The notes beneath the pieces were generated by a model, which saw only the letters and a program-made list of their open reading frames with translations, was not told where the DNA came from and made no database searches. From Burkholderiales bacterium (GTDB lineage: Bacteria > Pseudomonadota > Gammaproteobacteria > Burkholderiales > Burkholderiaceae_C): 33,778 nt of DNA. This document shows positions 22,857 through 31,487 of this stretch, one piece after another. The stretch lies in contig JANYCG010000016.1 of the NCBI GenBank assembly GCA_025360385.1, forward strand, positions 1 to 33,778. The letters are read 5' to 3'. The position numbers were made by a program, and so were the translations under genes. Numbering within the stretch: the first letter of the stretch is position 1; every line of letters starts with the position of its first letter.

Positions 22857-24038
22857 TTACAGGCCCAGGGTCATCTTGGCGATGATGTTCTTTTGAATTT
22901 CGTTGGAGCCTGCGTAAATGCTGGCCTTTCGGAAGTTGAAGTAGCGCGGTGAAAGGCGCGAGGTGTAAACGTCAACAGCGCCACCGGCAACTGCGGCAAA
23001 GGGCTGGGCGCAGGGGCCGGCTGCCTGCATCATCAGTTCGGTGATCATCTGCTGGATCTCGGTGCCGCGAATTTTGAGCATCGACACGTCCGCGCCAGGC
23101 GGCTGGCCGGACTTGCGCATCTTGTCCAGAAAGCGCATGGCTGTGAGTTCCTGCGCCTCCAGGTCAATCTCAGTGCGCGAGACGCGATCCCGAAAGCGCA
23201 CGTCGTCCATCAGGCTCTGGCCATCACGCTGCTCGGTGGCGGCCAGGGCTTTGAGCGCGGTCATTTCGCGGCGCAAGGCGCCGGTGCGGGCGCTGCCCAT
23301 GCGTTCATGGCCGAGGAGGTATTTGGCCACCGTCCAACCCTTGTTTTCTTCGAACACCAGGTTCTCCACCGGCACTTTCACGTTCTCAAAAAAAATCTCG
23401 TTCACCTCGTGGCCGCCGTCCATCAGGATCAGGGGGCGCACAGTGATGCCGGGGGTCTTCATGTCGATCAGCAAAAAGCTGATGCCCTCCTGGCGCTTCT
23501 CGACCGTGGCGTCAGTGCGCACCAGGCAGAAGATCCAGTCACCGTAGTGGCCTAGCGTCGTCCAGATCTTTTGGCCGTTGACGAGGTAGTGGTCGCCCTG
23601 GCGCTCGGCCTTGGTCTTGAGCGATGCCAGATCAGACCCGGCGCCCGGTTCGGAATATCCCTGGGCCCAAAAATCGTCACCCTCGCGCATGCGGGGCAGG
23701 AAGCGGTTTTTTTGCTGCTCGGTGCCAAACTTCATCAACACCGAGGCGCACATGGTGGGGCCGAAGGGCGCAATGCCGGGGGCGCCGGCAAAACCCATCT
23801 CCTCGTCAAAGATGTAGCGCTGCGTCACGTCCCAGCCGGTGCCGCCCCATTCCACCGGCCAATGCGGCACAGCCCAGCCCTTCTTGGCCAGGATTTTGTG
23901 CCAGCGGATCAGGTCGTCCTTGGACTGGTGCTGGTAGCGGGTGACCTTGTTCTGCAGGTCGGCCGGCAGGTTGGCGGCGATCCAACCGCGCACTTCGTCG
24001 CGGAAGGCGGTCTCTTCGCTGGAATAATTCAAGTCCAT
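22857..24038 (-). CDS. Acyl-CoA dehydrogenase, PimC-like large subunit
   Basis: This 393-residue acyl-CoA dehydrogenase begins MDLNYSSEETAFRDEVR and contains GWAVPHWPVEWGGTGWD, the FAD-binding QGYSEPGAGSDLASLKT and QKIWTTLGHYGDW, and the C-terminal IYAGSNEIQKNIIAK. The length and pattern resemble pimeloyl-CoA dehydrogenase large subunits. The position of the catalytic Glu in medium-chain enzymes (Y-E-G) reads Y-A-G here, so the base must lie elsewhere in this chain or in the partner. It is preceded by TTAGGAG and an ATG at 24038. The spacer to the SDR gene contains a dispersed repeat copy. Confidence 0.9.
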   Translation of the reverse strand: MDLNYSSEETAFRDEVRGWIAANLPADLQNKVTRYQHQSKDDLIRWHKILAKKGWAVPHWPVEWGGTGWDVTQRYIFDEEMGFAGAPGIAPFGPTMCASVLMKFGTEQQKNRFLPRMREGDDFWAQGYSEPGAGSDLASLKTKAERQGDHYLVNGQKIWTTLGHYGDWIFCLVRTDATVEKRQEGISFLLIDMKTPGITVRPLILMDGGHEVNEIFFENVKVPVENLVFEENKGWTVAKYLLGHERMGSARTGALRREMTALKALAATEQRDGQSLMDDVRFRDRVSRTEIDLEAQELTAMRFLDKMRKSGQPPGADVSMLKIRGTEIQQMITELMMQAAGPCAQPFAAVAGGAVDVYTSRLSPRYFNFRKASIYAGSNEIQKNIIAKMTLGL

Positions 24039-24045
24039 GACTGCT

Positions 24046-24100
24046 CCTAATTAAATAGCTAACTATGCTTTATTGACAGGGACAATTGCCACTTTTTCCT
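24046..24100 (+). repeat. Dispersed ~60 bp element, copy overlapping the SDR C-terminus
   Basis: The plus strand shows ATAGCTAACTATGC, TATTGACAGGGACAATTGCC and a CTTTTTCC end. About 33 of 44 positions match the copy at 30090-30146 by eye. It lies upstream of the PimC-like gene, and its antisense strand encodes the last dozen residues and the TAG stop of the SDR. Confidence 0.75.
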
Positions 24101-24986
24101 TGGCAATTGCCGCGTTTCGCATGGCCGCAGCCTGCTCGCGCGAAATGCCCAGCGCAGTCTGCATCGGACCGGGTGATTCTGGGTCCCAAGCATGGCGCGG
24201 GCCCATGGTCAGGCCGCCGTCCACGGTGATGTGGGTGCCGGTGATGAAACTCGCCGCGTCAGAGGCCAAAAACAGCACCGTCTCGGCAATGTCGCGCGGC
24301 AAGCCGCTGCGGCCGATCGGGTTGGCGCTGCCGCTTTTTGCGGCGACCATCTGGGCAAACTGCTGTGCCTGCGCCGCATCCATGCCCATACCCTGGCCAA
24401 AAATGGAGGTGGCAATGAAACCCGGCACCACCGCATTGATGCGGATCTTGTGCTGCGAGAGTTCCGCTGCCGCCACCCTCGCATAGTGCAACACGCCCGC
24501 TTTGGCAACGGAATAAGCCAGCGGCGCATAACCCGTCTGCAAGGCCGAGACCGACGAGGTGCAGATGACGGCACCGCCGCCCCGTTTCCGCATGTGCGGC
24601 GTGGCGTAGGCAGTGCCCGCCGCCACGGCGCGCAGCAGCAAGGCGTGGGTCATGTCCCAGCCGTCGGCGTCAAAGGTCTCCACCCCGGCGGGCGAGCCAC
24701 CCCGGCCGGCGTTGTTGAACAAAATGTCGAGGCCGCCAAATTCGGTCACCGCCAGATCAATTGCCGCCTTGAGCTGCGGCAACTGGGTCACGTCGCACTG
24801 GACATACCTGACCTGGCCCGCATGCTGGTTTTGCAGCGCTGCGCCAACGTCTGCCTGTACATCGGCAGCGATGACTTTGGCGCCCTCTGCCACAAACAGC
24901 TCCAGCGTCGCCAGGCCAATGCCCGAACACGCGCCGGTGATGACGGCGACTTTGCCCTCAAAACGATGGTTTGGCCGGCTATCCAT
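24063..24986 (-). CDS. Short-chain dehydrogenase/reductase (SDR)
   Basis: This 307-residue NAD(P)-dependent oxidoreductase has the Rossmann motif TGACSGIG (17-24), an acidic residue after the second strand (AADV), NNAG (91-94), the catalytic serine region CTSSVS (142-147) and the YxxxK pair Y158/K162. It ends with ITGTHITVDGGLTMG followed by a C-terminal tail of about 45 residues, longer than usual. The final dozen residues (KVAIVPVNKA) are encoded antisense through a copy of the dispersed repeat. ATG at 24986 shares a base with the thiolase stop (TGATG); a GTG precedes it. In a beta-oxidation operon it may oxidise a hydroxyacyl-CoA or side chain, but the substrate is unknown. Confidence 0.9.
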   Translation of the reverse strand: MDSRPNHRFEGKVAVITGACSGIGLATLELFVAEGAKVIAADVQADVGAALQNQHAGQVRYVQCDVTQLPQLKAAIDLAVTEFGGLDILFNNAGRGGSPAGVETFDADGWDMTHALLLRAVAAGTAYATPHMRKRGGGAVICTSSVSALQTGYAPLAYSVAKAGVLHYARVAAAELSQHKIRINAVVPGFIATSIFGQGMGMDAAQAQQFAQMVAAKSGSANPIGRSGLPRDIAETVLFLASDAASFITGTHITVDGGLTMGPRHAWDPESPGPMQTALGISREQAAAMRNAAIAKEKVAIVPVNKA

Positions 24987-26149
24987 CACGGATAGACCTC
25001 AAACAGGCCGGCAGCGCCCATGCCGCCGCCAATACACATCGACACCACCACGTGTTTGGCTTTGCGGCGACGGCCTTCCATCAAGACGTGGCCGGTCAGC
25101 CGGGCGCCGGTCATGCCAAACGGGTGGCCAATGGCGATGGAGCCGCCGTTGACGTTGTATTTGGCCGGGTCTATGCCCAGCTTGTCCCGGCTGTAAAGGC
25201 ATTGGCTGGCAAAGGCTTCATTGAGTTCCCACAGGTCGATGTCGTCAATTTTCAGGCCGTGGCGTTGCAGCAGGCGCGGGATGGCAAAAACCGGACCAAT
25301 GCCCATTTCGTCGGGTTGGCAACCCGCCACCGCCCAGCCCTTGAAGGCACCCAGCGGAGCCAGACCGCGCCGTTCGGCCTCTTTGGCCTCCATCAGAACC
25401 AGTGCCGCAGCGCCATCCGACAGTTGGCTGGCATTGCCGGCCGTGACGTATTTGCCGGGGCCTTTGACGGGCTCCAGCTTGGCCAGGCCTTCGAGTGTGG
25501 TGTCAGGGCGGTTGCATTCGTCGCGATCCACCGTCACGTTCACCAGGGACTCGGCCTTGGTGATTTTGTCCACCACTTTCATCTGGGTTTTGACCGCGAT
25601 GATTTCGTCCTTGAACAAGCCGGCCGCCTGGGCAGCCGCCATGCGGCGCTGGGATTCAAGCGAATATTGATCCTGGTATTCGCGGCTGATGTTGTAACGC
25701 TCGGCCACGATGTCGGCGGTTTCGATCATCGGCATCCAGAAGTCGGGGTACATGTCCACCAGGCGTGGGTCGCGCCCGCCGCCGCCGCCGCCCTGGTTGG
25801 TGATGGAATCGACGCCGCAGCCCACCACGACGCTGGCACCTTCTTCAACAATGTGGTGCGCCGCATTGGCGACGGCGTTCAGGCCCGAGGAACAGGCGCG
25901 GTGCAGGCTGACCCCCGATGTCGTCACCGGCAAACCGGCCAGCAAACCCGCAGCGCGGGCCACATTGCCATGCGCCGCCACGCAGCCAGCCACCACGTCT
26001 TCCACGTCCTGCGGATCCACGCCGCTGCGCTGCACGGCATGTTCTATGGCATGGCCCAGGATGGCCATATGAGAGGTGTTGTTGAACCCGCCCCGATTGG
26101 CCTTGGCCAGCCCGGTGCGGGCGTATGAAACGATGACGGCTTGACGCAT
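24986..26149 (-). CDS. Acetyl-CoA acyltransferase (thiolase, PimB-like)
   Basis: Thiolase cleaves 3-ketoacyl-CoA to acetyl-CoA and a shortened acyl-CoA. The 387-residue protein has the nucleophilic cysteine C86 ([11 protein letters not shown]), [10 protein letters not shown], the catalytic His loop [16 protein letters not shown], and the second cysteine in [13 protein letters not shown] run of six glycines (GGGGGGRDP) lies in the covering loop, unusually long. ATG at 26149 has GGAG at good spacing, and the gene is 10 nt behind fadB/pimF. It overlaps the SDR start by one base. Confidence 0.95.
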   Translation of the reverse strand: MRQAVIVSYARTGLAKANRGGFNNTSHMAILGHAIEHAVQRSGVDPQDVEDVVAGCVAAHGNVARAAGLLAGLPVTTSGVSLHRACSSGLNAVANAAHHIVEEGASVVVGCGVDSITNQGGGGGGRDPRLVDMYPDFWMPMIETADIVAERYNISREYQDQYSLESQRRMAAAQAAGLFKDEIIAVKTQMKVVDKITKAESLVNVTVDRDECNRPDTTLEGLAKLEPVKGPGKYVTAGNASQLSDGAAALVLMEAKEAERRGLAPLGAFKGWAVAGCQPDEMGIGPVFAIPRLLQRHGLKIDDIDLWELNEAFASQCLYSRDKLGIDPAKYNVNGGSIAIGHPFGMTGARLTGHVLMEGRRRKAKHVVVSMCIGGGMGAAGLFEVYP

Positions 26150-26159
26150 GGAGGTTCTC

Positions 26160-28259
26160 CTAGTTTGACTTGATTGAATTGGGATCTTGAAATTTTTGGC
26201 CCGTGGCCGCCAGTTGTACCAGCAGTTTGGCTGGTTTGAAGTCGGCCCCGAGTTTGGCTTCAAACCGCTGCAGGGTCTCGACCACATGGGCCAAACCCAC
26301 AGTATCACCATAAAACATGGGGCCGCCCCGGTACACCGGCCAGCCGTAACCGTTGATCCAGACGATGTCTATGTCGCTGGCGCGAATCGCCTTGCCTTCT
26401 TCGAGGATTTTTGCGCCTTCGTTGATCATGGGGTAAATGCAGCGTTGCAGGATTTCTTCGTCTGACACGGCGCGTTGGACAATGCCCTTTTGGGCTGCCA
26501 GTTCGGCGATGAGCTGCTCGACGACGGGGGAGGGCGTCGCCTTGCGCTGGGCGTCGTAATCGTAATAACCCGCACTTGTTTTTTGACCACGGCGGTCACG
26601 CTCGCACAATTTGTCGCGCAGCGTCAGGCCCGTGGAGGACTCGCGGGTCCAGCCCAGATCGAGCCCCGCCAGGTCGGACATGGCGAACGGGCCCATCGGG
26701 AAGCCAAAGTCAAACAGAACCCGGTCAATGTCCTGCACCCGTGCGCCTTCGAGCATCAGGGCTTGGGCTTCGCGTTGGCGCTGTGCCAGCATGCGATTGC
26801 CGACGAAGCCGGGGCAGACGCCGACCAGTGCGGCGATCTTGCCAATCTTGCGGGCCATTTGCATGGAGGTGGCAATGACCGCGCCGGACGATTTGTCGCC
26901 GCGCACCACCTCCAGGAGGCGCATCACATTGGCGGGCGAGAAAAAATGCAGGCCAATCACGGATTCGGGTCGCGTGGTGGCGGCGGCAATTTCGTTCACG
27001 TCCAGGCGCGAGGTGTTGGTGGCCAGTATGGCGCCGGGCTTGGCGATGGCATCAAGCTGTTTGAAGACTGCTTTTTTAACCGACATTTCTTCAAACACTG
27101 CTTCGATGACCAGGTCGCTGCTGGCCAGCGCCTCGATGGCCAGGCTGCCCGTGAGCAAACCCATGCGCCGGTCCACGTCGGCCTGCGTCATGCGGCCTTT
27201 TTTGGCAGTGTTGTCGTAGTTTTTTCGGATGGTGGCGATGCCACGGTCCAGTGCCTCTTGTTTGGTTTCAACCAAGGTCACCGGGATGCCCTTGTTGAGG
27301 AAGTTCATGGCGATGCCGCCACCCATGGTGCCGGCCCCGAGAATGCCGACGTTTTCCCACGGCAGGACGGGTGTGTCGGCGGGTACATCAGGAATCTTCC
27401 AGACCGCGCGCTCGGCAAAAAAGGCGTAGCGCTGCGCCGCGCACTGGGTGCCAGCCAGCAATTCCAGAAAGAGCTTGCGTTCAACCGCCATGCCTTCGTC
27501 GAATGGCAGGTTGACCGCGGCTTCAACGCAGCGGATGTTGGCCTCGGGCGCGTCAAAACCCCTGAATTTCTTGACGTTGGCTTTGCGGAAATCAGCAAAA
27601 AATTGCGGGTTGGCGCGGGCTGCTTTCAGCTTGTCGTCCAGGTCGCGCACCTTCTTGACCGGCCTGTTGTCGGCAACCAGCTGGCGGGCAAATGCAATGG
27701 CACCCTGACGCAATTGGCCTTCTTCAACCAGCGCATCCAGCAGACCCATCTCCAGGCAGGCTTTTGAAGGCACGTGTTCACCCGACAGCATCAACTCCAG
27801 GGCACGTTCTGCCCCGACGATGCGCGGCAGGCGTTGTGTGCCGCCCGCGCCCGCCAGCAGCCCGAGCTTGATTTCCGGCAGGCCGCATTTGGCTGAAGGC
27901 ACGGCAACGCGGTAATGGCAGGCCAGCGCCACCTCAAAACCGCCGCCCAGGGCCGTGCCATGAATGGCGGACACCACGGGTTGGCTGGCCCCTTCGATGG
28001 CCTTGAGGCAGTCGAGCAAATTGGCCCCCTGGGGGCCTCCTTTGCCCAGATTGCCGATGTCGGCCCCGGCGATGAAAGTCTTGCCTTCGCAGATCAGTAC
28101 GATGGCTTTGACGTCAGCCTGGCCCAGCAGTTGGCCAAACGCCAGCGCCAGGCCATCACGCACGCCGACCGACAGCGCATTGACGGGCGGCGAGTTGAGC
28201 GTGACGACTGCAATGCCGTCTTCAATGGATAGGGTCGTGACTGCGTTGATGGGGGTCAT
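26160..28259 (-). CDS. Bifunctional enoyl-CoA hydratase/3-hydroxyacyl-CoA dehydrogenase (FadB/PimF-like)
   Basis: This 699-residue protein performs the hydration and the NAD-dependent oxidation of beta-oxidation. The N-terminal crotonase domain has the oxyanion segments FIAGADI (62-68) and GTALGGGFE (101-109) with the two catalytic glutamates E109 and E129 ([16 protein letters not shown]). The NAD-binding motif [19 protein letters not shown] follows about half way, then [11 protein letters not shown] and the family segment [20 protein letters not shown]. The C-terminal helical repeat ends near [19 protein letters not shown] at 28259 is chosen; an upstream in-frame start at 28400 falls in promoter sequence. 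It opens the operon and is divergent from the acyl-CoA ligase, resembling pimF beside pimA. Confidence 0.94.
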   Translation of the reverse strand: MTPINAVTTLSIEDGIAVVTLNSPPVNALSVGVRDGLALAFGQLLGQADVKAIVLICEGKTFIAGADIGNLGKGGPQGANLLDCLKAIEGASQPVVSAIHGTALGGGFEVALACHYRVAVPSAKCGLPEIKLGLLAGAGGTQRLPRIVGAERALELMLSGEHVPSKACLEMGLLDALVEEGQLRQGAIAFARQLVADNRPVKKVRDLDDKLKAARANPQFFADFRKANVKKFRGFDAPEANIRCVEAAVNLPFDEGMAVERKLFLELLAGTQCAAQRYAFFAERAVWKIPDVPADTPVLPWENVGILGAGTMGGGIAMNFLNKGIPVTLVETKQEALDRGIATIRKNYDNTAKKGRMTQADVDRRMGLLTGSLAIEALASSDLVIEAVFEEMSVKKAVFKQLDAIAKPGAILATNTSRLDVNEIAAATTRPESVIGLHFFSPANVMRLLEVVRGDKSSGAVIATSMQMARKIGKIAALVGVCPGFVGNRMLAQRQREAQALMLEGARVQDIDRVLFDFGFPMGPFAMSDLAGLDLGWTRESSTGLTLRDKLCERDRRGQKTSAGYYDYDAQRKATPSPVVEQLIAELAAQKGIVQRAVSDEEILQRCIYPMINEGAKILEEGKAIRASDIDIVWINGYGWPVYRGGPMFYGDTVGLAHVVETLQRFEAKLGADFKPAKLLVQLAATGQKFQDPNSIKSN

Positions 28260-28482
28260 GGGTCTGTCTCGAAAAATAGTATGGCCGTTGTGTCGCGCCA
28301 CAGCGTGTTGGTCGTCTCGGCGCAGCCAGACATTGTGCAAAATGGCGGCTGGATTTCCTGTCGCAAGGGTAACAGCGGCAGGCCATTGCGAGTTTCGCAT
28401 TGACGCAGGCCAGGCGGACTTGCACTACCATTTAACCTGCAAGCGACCCGCCCAACAAGCATTTGAATGAGGAGACAAACCC
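28260..28482. promoter_or_regulatory. Divergent promoter region of the beta-oxidation cluster
   Basis: These 223 bp separate the minus-strand operon from the plus-strand ligase gene and must hold both promoters. TTGACG (28401-28406) is a possible plus-strand -35, but the following TACCAT is 20 bp away, longer than ideal. AATGAGGAG before the ligase ATG is a strong ribosome binding site. No FadR- or TetR-like palindrome could be defined by eye. Confidence 0.35.
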
Positions 28483-30060
28483 ATGTACCCCGGCCTTCAT
28501 GCGCAACAGCGCCCCGACCATGCCGCTTTCATCATGGCCAGCACCGGCGAGACGGTCAGTTATGCCGAGCTGGATCGCCGCAGCAACCGGCTTGCGCACG
28601 TGTTGCGTGCCCGGGGTCTGAAGCGGCTGGACCACTACGCCATGTTCATGGAGAACAACAACCGCTACCTTGAAGCCTGCGCGGCAGGCCACCGGTCGGG
28701 GCTGTATTACACCTGCATCAACTCTTTTCTAACCGCTGAAGAGCTGGCCTACATCCTGACCAACAGCGAATCCCAGGTGCTGATCACATCGCGCGCCAAA
28801 CTCGCGGTGGCGCAGGCTGCGTTGGCACAATGCCCCAGAGTGCGGCTGTGCCTGGTGGTCGATGGCGGCGTCTCGGCAGCAGGGGGTTTGGGTGGCGTGG
28901 GCGGGTCAGAAGTCGTCGACTACGTGCAGGCGACGGCTGCGTTTCCAGACAGCCCGATTGCCGACGAATGGATTGGTACCTCGATGCTGTATTCGTCCGG
29001 CACAACCGGTCGGCCCAAAGGCATTTTGCGGCCCCTGGCTGAAGAACCGCCGACCTACCAAATGCCGCTGTTCCAGTTTCTCAACAAACTATGGAAATAC
29101 GAAGATGGCATGACTTACCTGTCGCCCGCGCCGCTGTACCATTCGGCGCCGCAAGCGGCCGTGTCGCTGGCCGTGCACAACGGCGCGACCATCGTCATCA
29201 TGGAGCATTTTGACCCTGAAAATTACCTGGCACTGGTTGAGAAATACAAGGTGACGCACAGCCAGCTGGTGCCGACCATGTTCAGCCGCATGCTCAAGCT
29301 GGCTGCCGACACGCGTGCCAGGTACGACCTGTCAACACTGAAGGTCGCCATCCACGCCGCTGCACCGTGCCCGGTGCAAGTCAAAGAGCAGATGATCGCC
29401 TGGTGGGGCCCCATCATCGACGAGTATTACGGGGCCACGGAAGGCCTGGGATTCACGGCCTGCAACAGCGCCGAATGGCTGGCGCACAAAGGCACCGTGG
29501 GCAAAGTGATGATGGGTGACCTGCATATTCTGGACGAACAAATGCAGCCGTCGCCCAAGGGGGTGCCGGGTGAAATCTGGTTCAAGACAGCATCGCCCTT
29601 TGTCTACTTCAACGACGCCGAACGCACCGCGTTGACCCGGTCACAGGATGGCAGCATGAGCACGGTAGGTGATGTCGGATATGTCGATGGCGACGGCTTT
29701 TTGCACCTGACCGACCGATCCACCTTCATGATCATCAGCGGGGGTGTCAACATCTACCCGCAAGAGTGTGAGAACCTGCTGATCGTGCACCCCAAAGTGG
29801 CCGATGCGGCTGTGTTTGGCGTGCCCAATGACGATCTGGGCGAGGAAGTCAAGGCGGTGGTGCAGTTGGTTCCTGGAGTGGCCGCTGGCCCGGACCTTGA
29901 AGCAGAGCTGATTGCGTATTGCCAGCAACACCTGGCCAAATTGAAGTGCCCCAAGACCATTGATTTTGACCCGGCCTTGCCCCGGTTGCCGACGGGCAAG
30001 TTGTACAAAAAGCCGCTGCGAGACCGTTACTGGGGCAATCGCAAGAGCCGGATTCTTTAA
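28483..30060 (+). CDS. AMP-dependent acyl-CoA ligase (fatty or dicarboxylic acid activation)
   Basis: This 525-residue adenylate-forming enzyme activates a carboxylic acid to its CoA thioester. It has the P-loop YSSGTTGRPKG (170-180), the YYGATEG motif, the hinge region TDRSTFMIISGGVNIYPQE and the catalytic lysine near the C-terminus (LPTGKLYKKPLRDRY). The start is ATG with GAGGAG upstream. Divergence from a FadB-thiolase-SDR-ACAD operon suggests it feeds that pathway, as PimA does for pimelate. The chain-length or dicarboxylate preference cannot be read. Confidence 0.92.
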   Translation: MYPGLHAQQRPDHAAFIMASTGETVSYAELDRRSNRLAHVLRARGLKRLDHYAMFMENNNRYLEACAAGHRSGLYYTCINSFLTAEELAYILTNSESQVLITSRAKLAVAQAALAQCPRVRLCLVVDGGVSAAGGLGGVGGSEVVDYVQATAAFPDSPIADEWIGTSMLYSSGTTGRPKGILRPLAEEPPTYQMPLFQFLNKLWKYEDGMTYLSPAPLYHSAPQAAVSLAVHNGATIVIMEHFDPENYLALVEKYKVTHSQLVPTMFSRMLKLAADTRARYDLSTLKVAIHAAAPCPVQVKEQMIAWWGPIIDEYYGATEGLGFTACNSAEWLAHKGTVGKVMMGDLHILDEQMQPSPKGVPGEIWFKTASPFVYFNDAERTALTRSQDGSMSTVGDVGYVDGDGFLHLTDRSTFMIISGGVNIYPQECENLLIVHPKVADAAVFGVPNDDLGEEVKAVVQLVPGVAAGPDLEAELIAYCQQHLAKLKCPKTIDFDPALPRLPTGKLYKKPLRDRYWGNRKSRIL

Positions 30061-30089
30061 GCCGGCATCTTTAAACCAGATTTTTGCTT

Positions 30090-30146
30090 GCTATTTGTTA
30101 TGTAGCAAACTATTCAGTATTGACGGGAACATTTGGCAATTTTGAC
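30090..30146 (+). repeat. Dispersed ~60 bp element, intergenic copy
   Basis: This copy begins GCTATTTGTTATGTAGC, an imperfect inverted repeat, then reads AAACTATTCAGTATTGACGG and ends GGCAATTTTGAC. It was used as the reference for comparing the other five copies. It lies 30 bp after the acyl-CoA ligase stop. Confidence 0.78.
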
Positions 30147-30346
30147 TCTCAAACAACAGGCCAGGCAAAAAACAGGCCGGGGACTGAGCGTTGCCGAGTG
30201 ACTGCCGCTTTGGTGCCTGGTGGGTGCTCTTACAGGATCGGCGCAGAAATTTTGTAACGGTGGTACACACTTCTTTACCAGCGGTGGGTCGGCAGCGCGT
30301 TGCGCAGCAACGTTGTAGGAACACCGCAACCATTTGAAAGACCCTC

Positions 30347-30853
30347 ATGAAATCACTCGCTGCCACGGCCCTCTTGGCCACCGTCTTCGCATTGACTGGT
30401 GCCGGGGTGTCGGCCCAGACCTCTGTGGGGGTGTCGATCGGCATCAACCAGCCGGGCGTGTATGGCCGCATCAACATCGGCAATTACCCTCAACCGGTTT
30501 TGATGTCGCCACAACCCGTTGTCGTCGTGCCTGCACCAGTGGCGGTGGTGCGCCAGCCCATTTATCTGTATGTGCCGCCGGGACACCAGCAGCAGTGGAG
30601 CCGTTACTGCGGGCGCTACAACGCCTGTGGCCAGCCAGTTTATTTTGTGCAGGAACAGTGGGTGCGCGAGCGTTACCAGCACGAGCATCCGGGCTGGCGT
30701 GGCGAGCGCCATGCAAGGTGGGAACGTGCTGAGCGCCACGATGCGCCAGGGCGTGAAGGGCGTGAAGGACGTGAAGGACGCGGGGAGCGCGGGGAGCGCG
30801 GGGAGCGCGGGGAGCGACATGAGTCTGGTGGCGGACACGACCAGCGCCGATAA
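30347..30853 (+). CDS. Secreted protein with Arg/Gly/Glu repeat tail, unknown function
   Basis: This 168-residue protein has a Sec signal peptide cleaved near residue 23 (GVSA). A proline/valine-rich linker and a conserved-looking core follow, containing PIYLYVPPGHQQQWSRYCG with two nearby cysteines (YCGRYNAC) that could form a disulfide. The last 50 residues are highly charged, mostly Arg, Glu and Gly, ending in repeated GRE/GER triplets from a 9 bp tandem repeat. I recall similar short secreted proteins in Burkholderiales annotated as hypothetical. It is likely periplasmic. A bidirectional terminator follows. Confidence 0.75.
   Translation: MKSLAATALLATVFALTGAGVSAQTSVGVSIGINQPGVYGRINIGNYPQPVLMSPQPVVVVPAPVAVVRQPIYLYVPPGHQQQWSRYCGRYNACGQPVYFVQEQWVRERYQHEHPGWRGERHARWERAERHDAPGREGREGREGRGERGERGERGERHESGGGHDQRR
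30749..30820 (+). repeat. 9 bp tandem repeat encoding a GRE/GER tail
   Basis: About seven 9 bp units run through this segment. The first three are near GGGCGTGAA and the rest are GAGCGCGGG, with the last four nearly identical. The unit is a multiple of three, so changes in copy number would lengthen or shorten the charged tail without a frameshift. Confidence 0.9.
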
Positions 30854-30888
30854 TTCCCCGCCCAATCGATCGCAAAATCGCAGGCAAA

Positions 30889-30914
30889 AAAAGACCGCAT
30901 CGCTGCGGTCTTTT
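30889..30914. terminator. Bidirectional rho-independent terminator
   Basis: An 11 bp perfect stem (30889-30899 AAAAGACCGCA with 30904-30914 TGCGGTCTTTT) closes a 4 nt loop, with A and T runs on either side. It lies between the convergent secreted-protein and SWIB genes and can serve both. Confidence 0.93.
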
Positions 30915-30933
30915 GTCGTCCGGCAGAACCTGT

Positions 30934-31374
30934 TTATTTCAGGTGTTTGCCGATCAAGCCAGCCATCTCGAACATGGACACTTGCATCTTGCCGAAAATT
31001 TCTTTCAGCTTGGCGTCAGCGTTGATCATGCGTTTGTTAACTGCGTCCTGCAGTTTGTTTTTCTTGATGTAGACCCACAGCTTGCTGACCACCTCGGTGC
31101 GCGGCAGGGGTGTAGCACCCACAATCGCGGCCAATGCGGCGCTAGGCGTCAGGGCTTTCATGAAAGCGGCATTGATGGTCCGCTTTTTGGCGGGAGCCTT
31201 CTTTGCAGGCGCAGCCTTTTTAGCGGGCGCTGCTTTTTTAGCAGGCGCTGCTTTTTTGGCTGGAGCCGCTTTCTTCGCGGGGGCGGCTTTTGCCGGAGCG
31301 GCTTTCTTTGCCGGTGCTGCTGCTTTTTTTGCGGGTGCAGCTTTTTTTGCGGGTGCTTTTTTTGCAGTTGCCAT
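30934..31374 (-). CDS. SWIB/MDM2-domain protein with histone H1-like Lys/Ala/Pro tail
   Basis: The first 64 residues of this 146-residue protein are almost only Lys, Ala and Pro in KAAPAKK repeats, like bacterial H1-type proteins (HctB, AlgP) that bind DNA non-specifically. Residues 70-146 form a SWIB/MDM2 domain: AFMKALTPSAALAAIVG, LPRTEVVSKLWVYIKKNKLQ and the end MFEMAGLIGKHLK. It is probably a nucleoid-associated protein; the SWIB partner in bacteria is unknown. ATG at 31374 has AAGGA upstream. The promoter region contains the palindrome AAACACGTGTTT (31455-31466). Confidence 0.92.
   Translation of the reverse strand: MATAKKAPAKKAAPAKKAAAPAKKAAPAKAAPAKKAAPAKKAAPAKKAAPAKKAAPAKKAPAKKRTINAAFMKALTPSAALAAIVGATPLPRTEVVSKLWVYIKKNKLQDAVNKRMINADAKLKEIFGKMQVSMFEMAGLIGKHLK
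31188..31371 (-). repeat. Imperfect KAAPAKK-coding repeat in the SWIB gene
   Basis: Degenerate units of about 21 bp (coding KAAPAKK) are repeated through this segment, with shorter variants at both ends. Synonymous differences between units show that the peptide, rather than the DNA, is maintained. Confidence 0.8.
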
Positions 31375-31487
31375 GATTGAATTTTCCTTCTAGAAGTTGA
31401 TTAATCACCAATGAAAAACTGACCCTTCACTGGCATTGGGGATGCTACTGGAGAAAACACGTGTTTCCTAGCGAAAATCCATTTTTT

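Noticed and set aside
26475-27767. A 430-codon open frame opposite the fadB/pimF gene
   Set aside because: It is a complement shadow of a gene with clear catalytic motifs; the predicted protein is His/Gly-rich with no domain.
28260-28400. N-terminal extension of the FadB/PimF protein to 28400
   Set aside because: The extra 47 residues have no similarity to the crotonase fold, which begins properly at the ATG at 28259.
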